From positions 4,362,501 through 4,426,500 of the forward strand of contig JAGUCH010000007.1 in assembly GCA_019096065.1 (NCBI GenBank): 64,000 bases of DNA, in the 5' to 3' direction. Both the position numbers and the translations under genes were made by a program. Position 1 is the stretch's first letter. Every line of letters starts with the position of its first letter. The notes below the pieces were generated by a model. The model made no database searches and was not told where the DNA came from. It saw only the letters and a program-made list of their open reading frames with translations. Positions 1 to 12,106 of the stretch are shown here, one piece after another. The DNA comes from Paracyclopina nana (taxonomy: Eukaryota; Arthropoda; Copepoda; Cyclopoida; Cyclopettidae).

Positions 1-627
1 ACTCAAATATTCACTAATGAACTATATCCACTTCATTTTGACGAGCACGGTAGTAAAATTGATGAGCAGGTGGTACATGATAGTTAAATACAAATTAAAA
101 CAGACTAATTTTTTTAGTTTGACTTGGCGTCGCCTCGATTGCATAAAGAAAAAAATAAAAACTTAGATTCATATGAAAAGGGACTAAAACAGACGTGAAT
201 GGCAATCACTCGAGAAAAGAATGAAAATGAAAAGACTTGGGCGCTTAAAAAAAGGCACATTTTATTTAAGCAAAAGCTTGAATTTCCATGCGACAGATTT
301 ATCCAAATTGTCATCAGACAACTCCTATCCAACAATCTCTGACAAGTATTTTTGCAAATAGGTGAAAAAAACCGAAAATTGCATCAAGTTCACTTTTAAG
401 TATGTTAAAAGATTGCATCTATTTAGCTCTATGTTCATTAGATATCATTATATTCTGACCTTTTTTGTTGGCTCAATGCTAACTCAAAAAAAGGTGATAC
501 TCATTTGTTTAAATACAAATAAGTAATGGTTTTAGGCTATATACTTGCGAATTTAGAAAAGTTTATTAAATCATTGAATCCGGATAGAAGTTAAGCCAAT
601 CAAAAAACAAATGAAAACCCTGTGAAT

Positions 628-1643
628 TCAACAGGTTTGAAACGGTAAAGCATAAAAAATGAATGTGCTTGTAGTCGTGGAAGCAAAAGCCATTGGAGAG
701 CTTGAGGAGCAAGATCCGGAACTGATGGAATTCACGCCAATTTGGAAGTATTTGTTATTCCTCACAACTACCACAGGTCCTGAAAAGAAAGTAGCGTAAA
801 CTGGTGAATGAAAAAATGTCATTTATCAACTTTACCTCCTTCATCTTCACCACAAATAGCCCCATTGTTCCACCTTGCACAGAAGGAATGAGCACTGTTG
901 AATCTTGATCCATAAAACGAAGAGCAAGTGGAGTCGGCATTCATTTTCAGGAAAGCTTTTTTCAAAGTACTGGAAGGTGTTGAGCTACTACCGCTAGTCC
1001 TTCCCCAGCCCAGAGCAATAATGCCAGAATTCACACTCAAATCAGCAGCTGAGGTCAACGACAAGCAAACTGGGCTGACTGAAGGAAGATAAATTGGCAA
1101 GGCCATTTGTACGTGCAAAAAGGCAAAATTGGGATTGGGAGTCCCATTGCTCAAGACATAAGGTGGAGTGCTAACAGTCATGACTGGATATTGAAATGAT
1201 CTTAAGGTGGAACTGAAGACAGATCCAACTGAGACATAAAGTTTAGCCCCAGGATATTGCCTTACGCAGCTCAAAGATGTCAAGACTTTGAAGGCTGAAA
1301 TGATGCTGCCGCTGCAAAAGAGTTTGCCATTGTACCAAACTCCAGCCATCCAGGGGTACTGATTATCATTGGGGATAACGTATCCTCCGACAATCCTGTT
1401 TGACACCTTTTCATTATCACCAAATAACTCCATAAGGTCTTGTTCAAGGCCAGTTAAATTGGAATTCAATGGCGAGACAGTGGTGCTATTTGAGACTTCA
1501 GCCTCTAGACTTTTTTCCATGTCAGAAGGAGCAGAGTGGGATAACAGCACCACAAATCCCTGAGAGATTCAAGTTAAATAATGTGTTAAACGAAATTTTA
1601 GTGTACTTACAAGTAAGATGAAGCATGGCAAGTTGAACATCAT
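628..1643 (-). CDS. secreted serine protease homologue (catalytically dead S1 domain), 302 aa, three exons
   Basis: Exons on the minus strand: 1643-1611 (starts ATG ATG), 1559-836 and 779-628; junction phases 0 and 1 fit and the introns have GT-AG ends. The N-terminus is a hydrophobic signal peptide (MMFNLPCFILLGFVVLL), then a Ser/Thr/Asn-rich propeptide, then R66-IVGG at the usual zymogen cleavage point. The S1 fold is recognisable, but His57 of TAAHC is replaced (TSLSC), the Asp102 region reads NFAF, and GDSGG reads EDEGG, so Ser195 is Glu. The last exon continues correctly with GPVVVV. It should therefore be a non-catalytic homologue. Family members of this kind act as cofactors in clip-protease cascades or as secreted binding proteins; which one applies here is not visible. 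A TATAAAA on this strand lies about 50 nt upstream of the start. Confidence 0.85.
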
Positions 1644-1691
1644 GATCCTTAGGTTAAAACTAGGAATAGTAAAGTTCTGGCAAAAGTGAAA

Positions 1692-1698
1692 TTTTATA
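1692..1698 (-). promoter_or_regulatory. TATA box of the serine protease homologue
   Basis: TATAAAA on the minus strand about 50 nt upstream of the ATG at 1643. This leaves room for a transcription start near 1665 and a very short 5' UTR. The assignment rests on motif and spacing only. Confidence 0.45.
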
Positions 1699-1699
1699 C

Positions 1700-4600
1700 T
1701 TTTTATTGCTTAATTTGTCGGTCATGAAGTTACTTTTGTATATGTTCAATATGTTTATGAATAGGACACATTGGGAAGTAAGGTCCGATTTTCAGGACAT
1801 AAAGGCCTTTTTCATTCTTGTTTTCATGCCTTCAAGCACACCCTTGATTGAGCGAAGCGATTAAGGCATAATCGACCATTTCGTTTCAATTAATAAAATA
1901 GAGACTTTTTAGACGATTGTCCCATCAAAAATCTTCATTTTAAGTTGACGCGTGATCCCATGGAAAGGGTTCTTTTAGATAAATAAAATTCAATAATGGA
2001 CTGCATACCTGAGTCTCTTGAATGATATTAATTTTGTGCATGCCTTATACGAGATTAAGGGTACAAAAATTCGTGCAGAAAAGTAGTACTTTTCTAGCAA
2101 GAGCCGGGGGCTCTTTAATTGAGCCAATGCATTGATAGATGACAAGCAAAAGTACGCGTTCACTAGAGTTATCCGAGACAATGTTAAACAGCTCCTCGCC
2201 TCGGACACCTATCTAAACCATTTTGGCTGTGTATTAACCGCACGCAAGCCTGATTTTATCCTTAAACGTACCTTGATGATGTATTCCAGCAGAAAACGGA
2301 AAACTGTAGAGTCCTGTATTTAGAAAACTGTAGAAAATCCAGTTGAGATTGTTATTGTTTTCCTTTTGTTGCGAAATCCGTTTGTCCTTTTTAAGGGCGT
2401 AGGTTTATCAATTATATGCTCGCGGACATCTCACGAACTTCAAAACGATTATTTTCACAGGAACGAATTGTATTTTGAAATTGAGTCGGTGTGCGAAAGC
2501 AATTAAATGTTGATTAAAATTATGTTAGATCGCGAACAAAGTTTTTTAATACTGGATTGGCCCACAGAATCGACCCATTTTTCGAAATCCAGATTTCGCT
2601 AATAAAGTCAGCTGCCAACCTTCTTCTTCGTTTCTTCCAGTGACTCCAGTCTTCTATTGACGGTTCTACAGCCGTGGTAAGGTTGAAGTGAAATGTGAAA
2701 TTTAATTATGTATTTACTAAGTCCAATGGTAAGCTCTTTTAAACAACAATCATGTCTTTAAGCCCATACGTTGGGAATGAAATAGCTACTATAAGCTTGT
2801 CCGGAATCGAATTTTCACTCTTCCTAGTATTTCGACTTTTAGCAAAGTTTTTCTGAAATGTCTTAAGTAGAGCTGCTGACAATGCATTCTTTGAAATCGA
2901 TTAAAAACCTTCATACTATTAATTTTGCGCAAACTTTGGCATAACCGAAGTTTTCGAGCTATGTCAGTTTTGCATGAAGAGCGTCTTTAAGTTGAAAAAC
3001 TGCTCTTGACATCATTGTAATGAAGATGTTGCATCACTTGCATAAAAAATGTGCCAGGAGGACTCAAGATAGTGCTGGTAAAAAATCATCGCTTGAAGGA
3101 TTTAGCTCAAGCGTTTGTTTGTATCATTATGTTAAGATAGCGAGTAAAATAAGTCTAATTTTCGAGGTTCGGTGGAGTCATTTCACTTATAGTTTCGTGG
3201 AAAAGGTAGCTAAATGAAAAATTGAAATATTCTAAATATTTTAAAGTTACCATAAAGACGACTGTGAATGTAATCCTATCTTTATGCAATATTTTTCAAG
3301 AAAAAGAAATGATAGGAAGACAAAAAGGGAAAAAGAGCGCAATCTAGACTGGCCTCTTCATATTCCAAAAGATCAAGTATCTTTGAAAGCCATAGTCAAA
3401 TAAAACAAAATGATATCAATAATATGATGTATGAGCCCCTTGGGGCCTGTTCATCTGCTAATTATGACTGATATTTTGGCAAAATATCGAAGAGAAATAC
3501 TAAGAAACTGAAAAATTTTATATTGGTGTAGGATGGCTTTTGGTACCAATAGACCGATTCCGAAGTCAAAATCTAAAAAAAACATTTTACAAATACCGGA
3601 TATGTGCAAATATCAGCATAATATCGTGCGTTATTTTGTTGATATTATCGCAGGTGAACATGGCCTTGGACTGCTTAGGCTAGAGTAGCAAGTTGTAAAT
3701 CATTCTAAAGTTAATTCATTTTATAAAATAAATCTTGAAATAAGGAGTAAATTTCAAATAAAAAGTTCTTTAATTGGGCACATTGATTAACTTCTCAGAA
3801 TATAATGCTAGCAACTGGAAAAACTGGAAAATATCATATCATGAACAAGATAGTTCAACCGTGTTTCGCGGCGCCAAAGCCGGTTAAAGTCAGCAACGGT
3901 TTGCCACGCGTCATCGCGCCGTTACACGCGTGTTCAAGCTCGTGCTTAGCTCGTGATCTGCGATTCGACGCAGCTCCGCCACCTTGTCAAGCACACGTCA
4001 ATTTCCAGCCTAGATTTACGATACTTCGACAACACCATCAGAAATGCATTTATCGTCTGCATTGCCTCGTTGATTTCTGCAACGGCTTTAAATAACGTAA
4101 ATGAGGCCCTTCTCATCTGCTGACTAAAGCCTCAAAAATCAATTAATGTATCGCAATAATTGAATTGACCTTTAAAGTCCCATCTAAAAGAAGAGCAACT
4201 TTTAGCGAAAACATGCCCGTTTATGGCTTTTTTGTAGTGTCACTACACACCTGTAGCTGCATGTATTTTTTGAAAAGAATGAATGAAAATTCAGCCCAGT
4301 CATGTTTCACTACAATCAGATGAAAAAATGGAAGCAGCAGAAGCGTCAGCTTGAGAATGGCGCCTCAATTTTGGTAGTCTGATGCTTGTATCTTGCGGTT
4401 TATTTCTCATCGCTTCTTCTTGGCTTATTCAGCTTTGGGTTGCCCACAAAACCAAAGTGAGCAACAAACAGCCATGAAATTAACCCCTATGAAATTGAAC
4501 TCTTCAGTACCGAGCGGAGCGACTCATTTGAAATATTCGTTATTTTTTTCGATACGCCGGCTAATAGGCAACTTTTGAAAATATCCCGAGTCATGTTTAC

Positions 4601-6396
4601 TCTCATCAGAGAATGAATCAGATCGCATTTCCCACCCTAAAAAAGCTCCCGAGTTGACCCTGAAAATGTCCGTTAAAAGCTTTTAAAGAGGTTTTTGAAT
4701 GGGTGCCCACAATAAATGACCGGAAGTGACCTGTTCTTTCCGGCTGATGATCATCGTCATTTACCAGCTGACGAGTACCCATTTACCACTACCATCTTTT
4801 TTTGGGGTGGAAGCCGCTCAAGATTATTTCATTCAAAGCGTTCTCGTGGGAAGCTCAAGCAGGTGTTGCATTATTACGCAAAAATGGCCGCCCGAGATAA
4901 CAACATTCCTCTCTAATTCGCTTTATGACTCAAGTTTCCTTTTTTATTTTCAGCTGCTTCAGCACTTGATCATTTTCATCATTTCAGAAGCATTTTCAGC
5001 TCTTTTTCTTATGATCTTCCAAGTTTGGGTCTTTTGAAATAAAAGCCAGTTTTCCTGTATTTTTAGCGGCTGTTTAACCGCATTCTAAGCCCTTTTTCAG
5101 CAATGTTTTTTGTTTCATTCAAGAAGCTAGTCCGGTGAAAGGAAGCAACATTTGACACACGGGATTTATGAACCAAATCAAACAGTTCAAAGCGAAGCGA
5201 TCCGGAAATTTTAGGGTCGTTGCACAGTGGGCCACGGAGACCCTTATTTCTCCATTTCAGCTAAATTATGAAATCCAGTTTCAAACACTTTTTTATCTTA
5301 TAATAGTTCCTATGGGTTCTTGGTGATCAGAAATGGCCATTTAAAAGGCTCTAAATTCAATTCGATTTGTGAATTGAAGATCATTTTTGAGAAGCATCCC
5401 GAATTTGCTAAAAAAGTCTAAGAAAAAAGAAATGTCAAAAAGTGGCTACAAGCTTCTACTGTTCCATTAGAACTATAATTTTTTTGTTGAAGCCTTTAAT
5501 TAGAGTTAGTTTAAGTATTTTAGGCCTCAAGAGAACAGGATTTCATTTAAAATAAGTGTCAAAATTGACCCAAAAAGATGACTCTTCTTTAAAACTAAAC
5601 CAAATATTAGCAGAACTTAATTTGTCCAAGGTTGTCCAACCTATAACACTGTCAAATTAGAGAAAAAGTAATATGAACAGGGTTGGATTGTAAAAAAAGT
5701 GCGTGGATGTGCGTAAGACTTTGCTAGAAAGAGTTAAAGTTCGAGTTTTACAGTCATTTAGGGGCTTTGCTAATGCACTGCCGATTTGACGAAAAATCAG
5801 AAATGGAGGAAAATGCTTCAACGGGACCCACTGTGCGTTGGTCGGTTATTTTTAGTGTCCGGAAACGTCGCGACAATTTTCGGTCAAAGAGGTCATCAGT
5901 GCAAGAAGCATTGGGTCAATATTCCATGTTGTCTTTTGTCGGCAAGCTCCAGAAAAATGTCTTTTATGCCATGTTCACTTGACGGCGACCTAAATTCCAC
6001 TTATGACAACTTCTTCCCCAAATTGGGAGCAATTTGAGCAGCGAAGAGCGCCTTTTTCAGCGTGCAGGTAGATGAACGGCGCTTGAATGAGATGAAAAGA
6101 TCTTTTACAAAAAGGTAGCTTGTAATTGATGACGTGAGTCTACTTGTGATATGGGGGGTCCCAAAGTAGCGTGGCTAAAATGCAAAATGAAGTTGCTAAA
6201 GCACAATGAGCTGGCTTTGGAGTAGGCCAAAAAAGAAAAGTCGCCAATCCAGTGCATTGAAAAAACTACCTTGTCAATCACTGCGGGCAAAAGTTGGCCC
6301 AAATTAACCATTTCCACAAAGATGCGTATCTAAAGAACCTAAAAGAAGTAATTCCAGTGGGCGGGGCTCCGAACTGTGTTTTCAGATTCTCTACTT
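1700..6396. other. gene-poor intergenic region
   Basis: AT-rich sequence with no frame that shows coexisting splice sites, signal peptide or family motif. The open frames are short and mostly start at non-ATG codons. The one compositional oddity is a GC-rich patch at about 3858-4090 (see findings). I see no gene here. Confidence 0.5.
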
Positions 6397-6490
6397 TATA
6401 TATACAGCCTGAGTCGTCAAATACTTTACACTTTCAATCTAAAAGTATTTGTAACGTGTAAAGTATTTGACGACTCAGGCTGTATATATA
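6397..6490. repeat. perfect 35-bp inverted repeat with 24-nt loop (miniature TIR element or hairpin)
   Basis: The arms at 6397-6431 and 6456-6490 are exact reverse complements, starting TATATATACAGCCTGAG. The outer ends are TA-rich and the arm reads TACAGCCTGAGTCG, like a mariner-type terminal repeat flanked by TA. The loop is too short to code for anything. It may be a minimal MITE, or two TIRs left after an internal deletion. Confidence 0.75.
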
Positions 6491-6572
6491 TATAATTGTT
6501 GAACAGGAGCAAATTTGATGTAAAAAAAACAGCAGTAGTACAAGTAGGTTATTTTAAGTTTTGATCAAGTTT

Positions 6573-6781
6573 AAAGTGCTGATAAACGTGTAAAGTAATT
6601 TTAGTGGGCGGGGCTTCTGCCTTTTCCATGCAGATTCAGCCAGAAAATGGCTGTCAATTCTGATCAAAAACAAAAGCAGTGCATACATGATAAAAAGTGC
6701 TCATAAACGTATTAAGTAATTTTAGTGGGCGGTGCTTCTGCCTTTTCCATGCAGGCTCAGCCAGAAAAACTGTGAATTCTC
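6573..6781. repeat. tandem duplication, about 90-bp similar block, period about 120 bp
   Basis: Blocks starting at 6573 and 6693 share most of their bases, including TTTTAGTGGGCGG and CTTCTGCCTTTTCCATGCAG. A third short match to GTGGGCGGGGCT lies at about 6358. GGGCGG looks like a GC box, but no gene starts nearby. It lies roughly 0.9 kb upstream of the first HES gene. Confidence 0.65.
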
Positions 6782-7588
6782 ATGTACAATGACCAAGAAA
6801 AAATAACATTTTCAAAGCTTATGCTATACCCCCAAGAAATGGTATTTGGCAGTTTTTTGTATGTACACTACCAAGCAACAATTGATTTTGTTTGTCCTCT
6901 TCAGCAGCTCCACTTAACCGTGAGATGCTTTTATGTCAAAAAGGGTTGGGTTCGTTCCACTGTGCACACAAAAAGGGGAGATTTTATGATTATTTTTCTT
7001 TGAAATTCCAATACGACATGGTCGTCAACATCCTTGGGATTTGTGTGTGCAGAGGAGGACAAAAAATCGGTTGGTGCCAGTAGAAATATATATACCTGAT
7101 GGTTCAATATTATTTCTGCTTTCTAGGAGGAAGTGAACGGTGAAAAAGGAGGCCGTTTTTCTTTTTAAAGTGAGTTCACACATTTTGTGAAAAGGAACTC
7201 TCGCATCACTTGAGTGAGCTTCTCAAGAGATTACGGAGGAAAAAGGAGGAGGGGAAGAATGCAGTGACGGTTACTACTTTTAAAAGATGCCAATACGACT
7301 AAAACCAAAAAACGAGATGATTCCTTTTGCCCCATTGATCCGTTGCTATGTTGCTGTAAATGCAAAGCAAATACGGCCGCTATGGCCATTTTTCGGATTT
7401 GCGTCACCGCAGCAGTATTTCCACGCAAGGCCAAGGGCAGAATCGGGCCAGAATACTCATCGAGGTGACGTTTCTTCATCGCTTCTAATTGGCATCCATT
7501 TGGATGTGCCCGGCGGTGCGTTTGAGTGGGGAAGGCGAATTCTTAAGAAGACTTGTTGTTTTGGCCCACCACCTCGCTCGTCTAAAAC

Positions 7589-7620
7589 TTTGGGACGAGC
7601 GGTAACCGACATTTCCCACG
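7589..7620. promoter_or_regulatory. Su(H)/CSL paired site upstream of first HES gene
   Basis: TTTGGGAC at 7589-7596 (degenerate) faces the consensus TTCCCACG at 7613-7620, the reverse complement of CGTGGGAA, with exactly 16 bp between the octamers. Head-to-head CSL sites with 15-17 bp spacing are the SPS architecture of Notch target E(spl)/Hes promoters. The paired site lies 88 bp before the ATG. The second HES gene has the same layout. Confidence 0.6.
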
Positions 7621-7707
7621 GTTTCACGAAGAGCGCTCGATCCCCACTGCAACTACTAGAGCATTCCTTCTTGGATTCACTTGTTGCCCAGCTACCGAAC
7701 CATCAAC

Positions 7708-8367
7708 ATGATCACGTTGGCAGATAGCGGATTTGATTCCGGATCATCGCCTGAACTGCACTCCACATCGATGGAGGATCCTCCCATGTCGAGGACACAT
7801 CAGTACAGAAAAGTCATGAAGCCCCTGCTCGAACGCAAGCGAAGAGCGAGAATCAACAAATGCCTGGACGACCTCAAGGATCTCATGGTGACAGCTCTGC
7901 AGTCCGAAGGAGAGTCCATCACCAAGCTGGAGAAAGCCGATGTGCTCGAGTTGACTGTGCGACATTTGCAGAAGCTCAAGCGGCAAAACGCCCTGGGACT
8001 CACTCCGCAAGCCACCTATGCCGGACGGTTCAAAGCAGGCTATGCCCATTGTGCGCAAGAAGTGTCCAAGTACTTGTCAGCTCAGCCAAAGGATGCCGTC
8101 AGTGTTGATGTGACAACCCGATTGTTTTCGCACCTTGGCAATTGCATGCAAGCTTTGGACTCGATGCCGCCCTCAGTTTTGTCGATGGCTGTGCCTTGTC
8201 CCACACCGAGTCCTCAGTTCATTCCGTCGAAATATTGTGAAGATCAGCTGGCTCCTCTGGATCTGATCAAGGCGGGCAAGGAGAACCAAGCTCAAGATCT
8301 CAGCATGAGCACCCTCAAAGCCAGACAGCCTCTGTCCAATGTCAATGACAAATGGAGGCCGTGGTAG
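7708..8367 (+). CDS. E(spl): Hairy/Enhancer-of-split bHLH-Orange transcriptional repressor, 219 aa
   Basis: A single exon. I chose the ATG at 7708 because it gives the short N-terminus usual for E(spl) proteins; the frame is open upstream but without ATG. Residues about 32-90 form a HES-type bHLH whose basic region carries the diagnostic proline ([20 protein letters not shown]). An Orange domain follows at about 105-145 ([20 protein letters not shown]), then a Pro/Ser-rich tail. The protein ends in WRPW, the Groucho/TLE-binding tetrapeptide. It should bind N/E-box DNA as a dimer and repress proneural genes downstream of Notch. Regulation: a Su(H) paired site lies upstream and a K-box/miR-2 site lies in the 3' UTR. 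The bHLH is nearly identical to that of the gene at 31911, which suggests tandem duplication within an E(spl) complex. Confidence 0.95.
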   Translation: MITLADSGFDSGSSPELHSTSMEDPPMSRTHQYRKVMKPLLERKRRARINKCLDDLKDLMVTALQSEGESITKLEKADVLELTVRHLQKLKRQNALGLTPQATYAGRFKAGYAHCAQEVSKYLSAQPKDAVSVDVTTRLFSHLGNCMQALDSMPPSVLSMAVPCPTPSPQFIPSKYCEDQLAPLDLIKAGKENQAQDLSMSTLKARQPLSNVNDKWRPW

Positions 8368-8406
8368 CTCCCCCTGAAGAACAGCCGCTCACCTTTTAAA
8401 AATACC

Positions 8407-8414
8407 CTGTGATA
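8407..8414 (+). promoter_or_regulatory. K-box / miR-2-family target site in 3' UTR
   Basis: CTGTGATA 40 nt after the stop codon. TGTGAT is the K-box described in Drosophila E(spl)-C 3' UTRs and pairs with the seed of the miR-2/13 family. The same octamer recurs in the 3' UTRs of the other two complex genes in this window. Confidence 0.6.
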
Positions 8415-11400
8415 TGCAAAATATATATACGATTCTTATTACCACAACATGACTACTGCCAGACACTTTCTTTTGATCTTTTGAATGGTGCATTTTCCTC
8501 ACGAAACGAACTTTGACCTGTAATCATAATGGTTGAGCTACTTTTCTGCTACCTCAAGATTTATTTCTTCATGGCCCATTTGATGCCCAACCATTGAACC
8601 TGGTCAAAACCACAAAATTCATGATTACACGCTCCGTTTGACTCTCATAGCACTTGATTTGTTACAACGTCCATATTCGTCCAAACTGGTTTGGTTTACT
8701 TCTCTGTTTTTTTCGCACGCAACTACTGAGCGCGCAACAAATGAAGCTTGTGGTCACGCAACCTCTCCTCGCAAAAAAACAAAAAAACAATCAATCATGC
8801 GCAAAATGACCCTTGTTATCATCCCCACTCGGGCTGCTTCGCCAAGGACCGACAGAGGCAATTTTCCATTACAATAATATTGAGAATGAATGGGGCCGAG
8901 TTCTTCTAAATTATTGCCTTGATATTGCCCTGAGCATCTCTCAAATGGGGATAAGGATGAATGGCTTTTTCCGCAAAATTGCACCTTAAGCTCCAAATAC
9001 ATTACAAGAAATTCAAGAATCGTGCGAGCAATTTTAGTTCAGGTCAAGTTCACCAACGGTTTCCTCAAAGAAGGAAATGACATAAGTAGCACAGTGTGGT
9101 CATGGAGCGAGCGGAGCGACGCCCAAAGGCCGAAGGGCTCAGCTAAAATTCCCTCGAAAATAGAGGTTTTCAATTAATTTTTTTTGGCCTTTTTTGGCCC
9201 CAATGTGAAAAGTAGTTTTAAAATCTTTCCTCATTATCACGTTTGATCATCTGAGTGATTTGCCAGGTTTTCCTCCCTTTCTGCGTACCAGACACCTATT
9301 TTAGAGGGCAGACAGAAAATCTGTGATAATGACCTAATCCTTAACCGACAAAACACTGTATGTAAACACTGGCGAAAAAAGGGGTTGCTGCAGTAACATG
9401 GTGAAAATTGGCAGAAATCACCAGGACACTCATTTAGCTGAGGCTGCTTTTCCTGTGCTCTCAAAGAGTCGAATTTCGCGTTGAGCTACAATTGCTGGAA
9501 AATGAGCCTTGGCCGAGTCATTAAAGTAAACGGCTCTTGAAGGCAGTTAGAGATTAGTAAAAATGCCTTTAATCCAGGATTGTTGACTTTTCCCACACTC
9601 CAACTTGAGATAACTCTAATGGAGTGTCAATATTCATATGAGAGCTAGCGAAAAGTAAAACGCAGAATATACTACTAGCACTTACGTAGATTTTGCTACA
9701 AAGTCAAGCAATGTTACTTTTTTGTTTACTTTGTGCTTATGCCAGATTAACCACGTGCTCTGGCTTTCTTCGTAAGCGCAAACAGGAGCACTATGACAAG
9801 CTATGGCCAATTAATGTGCGTCTTCTTCTTGAAAAAACGATGACGGTTGATGTTCCCATGAACCGAATTTCCTTGAAGGAAACGAGCTCGCCTTGAGCAC
9901 TAAGATTTCGGCTGTCTAAATAATGTGATTCCCACCTTGCTGTATTTTTACACAGGGGATTGTTTCACATATCTTGAGGCAACAACATCCTCCAACTACA
10001 CAGGATATGCTTAGCTTTGCTTGCTTTTTGGGGACAAAATTATTACAAGGTAGACGTCCATTCCCATTTGCCTCAGATTATTCGAGCTAACATAAAATTA
10101 TACTAGAATGCCTCATTAATTGATTGAGGCTGAAGTATTTGATTCTATCTTAAAGTCCAAAAATCAGATATGCTCTTGGCCTCAGGTTACTCGAGCACTG
10201 CTAAGCAAATAGAGATCAAGCTGAAAGAGCTCGATTTTAAGGACGTAATTTGCTTTTAGTTTCTGTTGCCTTGGATTACCCGAGCGAGGCAAAGTTGAAA
10301 AGGAAAGCTCCAATTTGGAGCTGGCAATCAAGGATAATTTCAGTTGCCTCATTACCATCAACAGATGAAGCAAAGCAAGCTGAGAAGGAAATTAGCCGAG
10401 ATGAATGAATGGCTGAGCCCTGGAGGCAAATCCCGATGCTACTTTTTGAATGAGAGCTATCAGCAGGTGCTCGACTGAAATCAAAAGTTGGTGGTCGCGA
10501 GGAAATGAAGTCATTCTACTGATTGCTATTCCAAAATCTAGGCTTCATGTAGCACGATAAGAAGTGGGACAAAATAATGGCAATTTGTGCCCTAAATGAG
10601 CTGTGGTAGGGCTAGAATTCATTTCTTCGAAATTAAAGGTGCCAAAAATCCAATTGGGCAAGTAATAAGGAGGCGTGGCCCAATAGAGCTGACGAAGCCG
10701 CCAAAGGAAAAAGGGGCGTGATTTGGTGTGACAATATTCTCAAATTATCCTCTGAGTGAACAAAGCGGCTTTTTCAGTTAATTTTCGACTTTTACAATGT
10801 GCTTTTAGGGAACCCAAAAGTGTGAGGCCATATAACAACAATTTCTACTCTGGGTGCATGATTCATCAGAAACAGATCGATTTTTGAGCCCAATTACATT
10901 TTTAATAATATCACTTGGTGAGTGACCTTTTTTAGGTTCATGATCCTTTTATGCGTCTGAGATTCTTCTCATGACTTCTTTCAAAGTTGGAGAGCCTGAG
11001 AAAGATCTCAGCATGTCAAAAGGGCAAGTGAACCTTCAATGTGTGGGATTCACCTTTGCTTCTTTGTTTCATTCTGTTGCTTATGTGTGCAATAATGCAT
11101 GAGCCTTATAATTTGCATGTCTGGAAAACATTAGCCTATTTAAAAGGCCAAAGCCAGCTTTTCTGCTTTGTTTTCTAATTTAATGTGACGTTCATCTACG
11201 CTCCCATTTTAACTAATTAGATTCATCTTCTTACATTATTGGTTTTTCCTCAGCCCTTTTCAAACCTCATTTCCTTCATTTTATTTTCATTTAAAATGTG
11301 GAAGACAGTGAACAGTTCTGGTATAAATCTAACATATCTGAAGAATTCAAGATCCTAAACTTGCTGATGAATGGCCTGTCTCAAAAGCAAAAATGTTTGT

Positions 11401-11552
11401 GTGTCTTCTCGGAAAAATACGTTGAGATCTCCTCCACCTGTTAATGCTATGCAAACGGTTGCAGTTGAATAATGTCAAGAGGGAAGTAGTTATGCAAACA
11501 AAAGTGCCCTAATCCCATTCATTTTGTGCGATGCTCTCCGAGCCGATGCGAC
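8415..11552. other. intergenic DNA of the E(spl) complex
   Basis: About 3.1 kb without a defensible gene. Scattered short frames lack family motifs or paired splice sites. It probably holds cis-regulatory DNA of the complex, but I cannot point to a dense cluster of consensus Su(H) sites. Confidence 0.4.
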
Positions 11553-11568
11553 TACCCCACAAAACAAA
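11553..11568 (+). repeat. left terminal inverted repeat
   Basis: TACCCCACAAAACAAA, probably TA target duplication plus 14-bp TIR. It matches the right end exactly in inverted orientation, and similarity stops immediately inside. Confidence 0.7.
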
Positions 11569-12106
11569 TCATCCCTATTTTATATCTATTAAATCCTGCC
11601 TTAAAATAAACTTCTCTCAAATCGAAAAAGTTTTGCATTATCGTATTCTCTATGATGTACCGACTGCACACATACCTTTTTTTTGAATGTACTCCGTTTC
11701 ATTTATGAGATATTCAAATTTAAAGTTTTCTTTTTTTTCGTAATTTCGCGTAGTTCAAATCATAAATTTTTTCTGAATTTTCATAGATTTTAAGTATCAA
11801 TATTAATAGTTATAACATTTATGACAAACTTACATAATTATTTTTTTTGATACCTTAATTTTCATAATCTCTATTTTTAATTTTTTTTTTCCCTTTTTTA
11901 TGCTTTAAGTTGTTCAAAAATGTACCGTTATTTTTTTCTCATTTTTTTTATATTCTAATAGAAGAAATTTAATTAAATATTTGTATATTTTATAGATTTA
12001 AAATACCATTTTTGAAGTAATTTTATTTCCATTTTTTTTTTAATCACAAAACATTTGTCATCACCTTTTTAAATATCGACTTCCCAACTAATTAGATATA
12101 GTTACT

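Noticed and set aside
7287-7727. 146-codon plus-strand frame upstream of the first HES gene
   Set aside because: It overlaps the Su(H) paired site and the HES start in another frame and has no family motif; treated as promoter/5' UTR.
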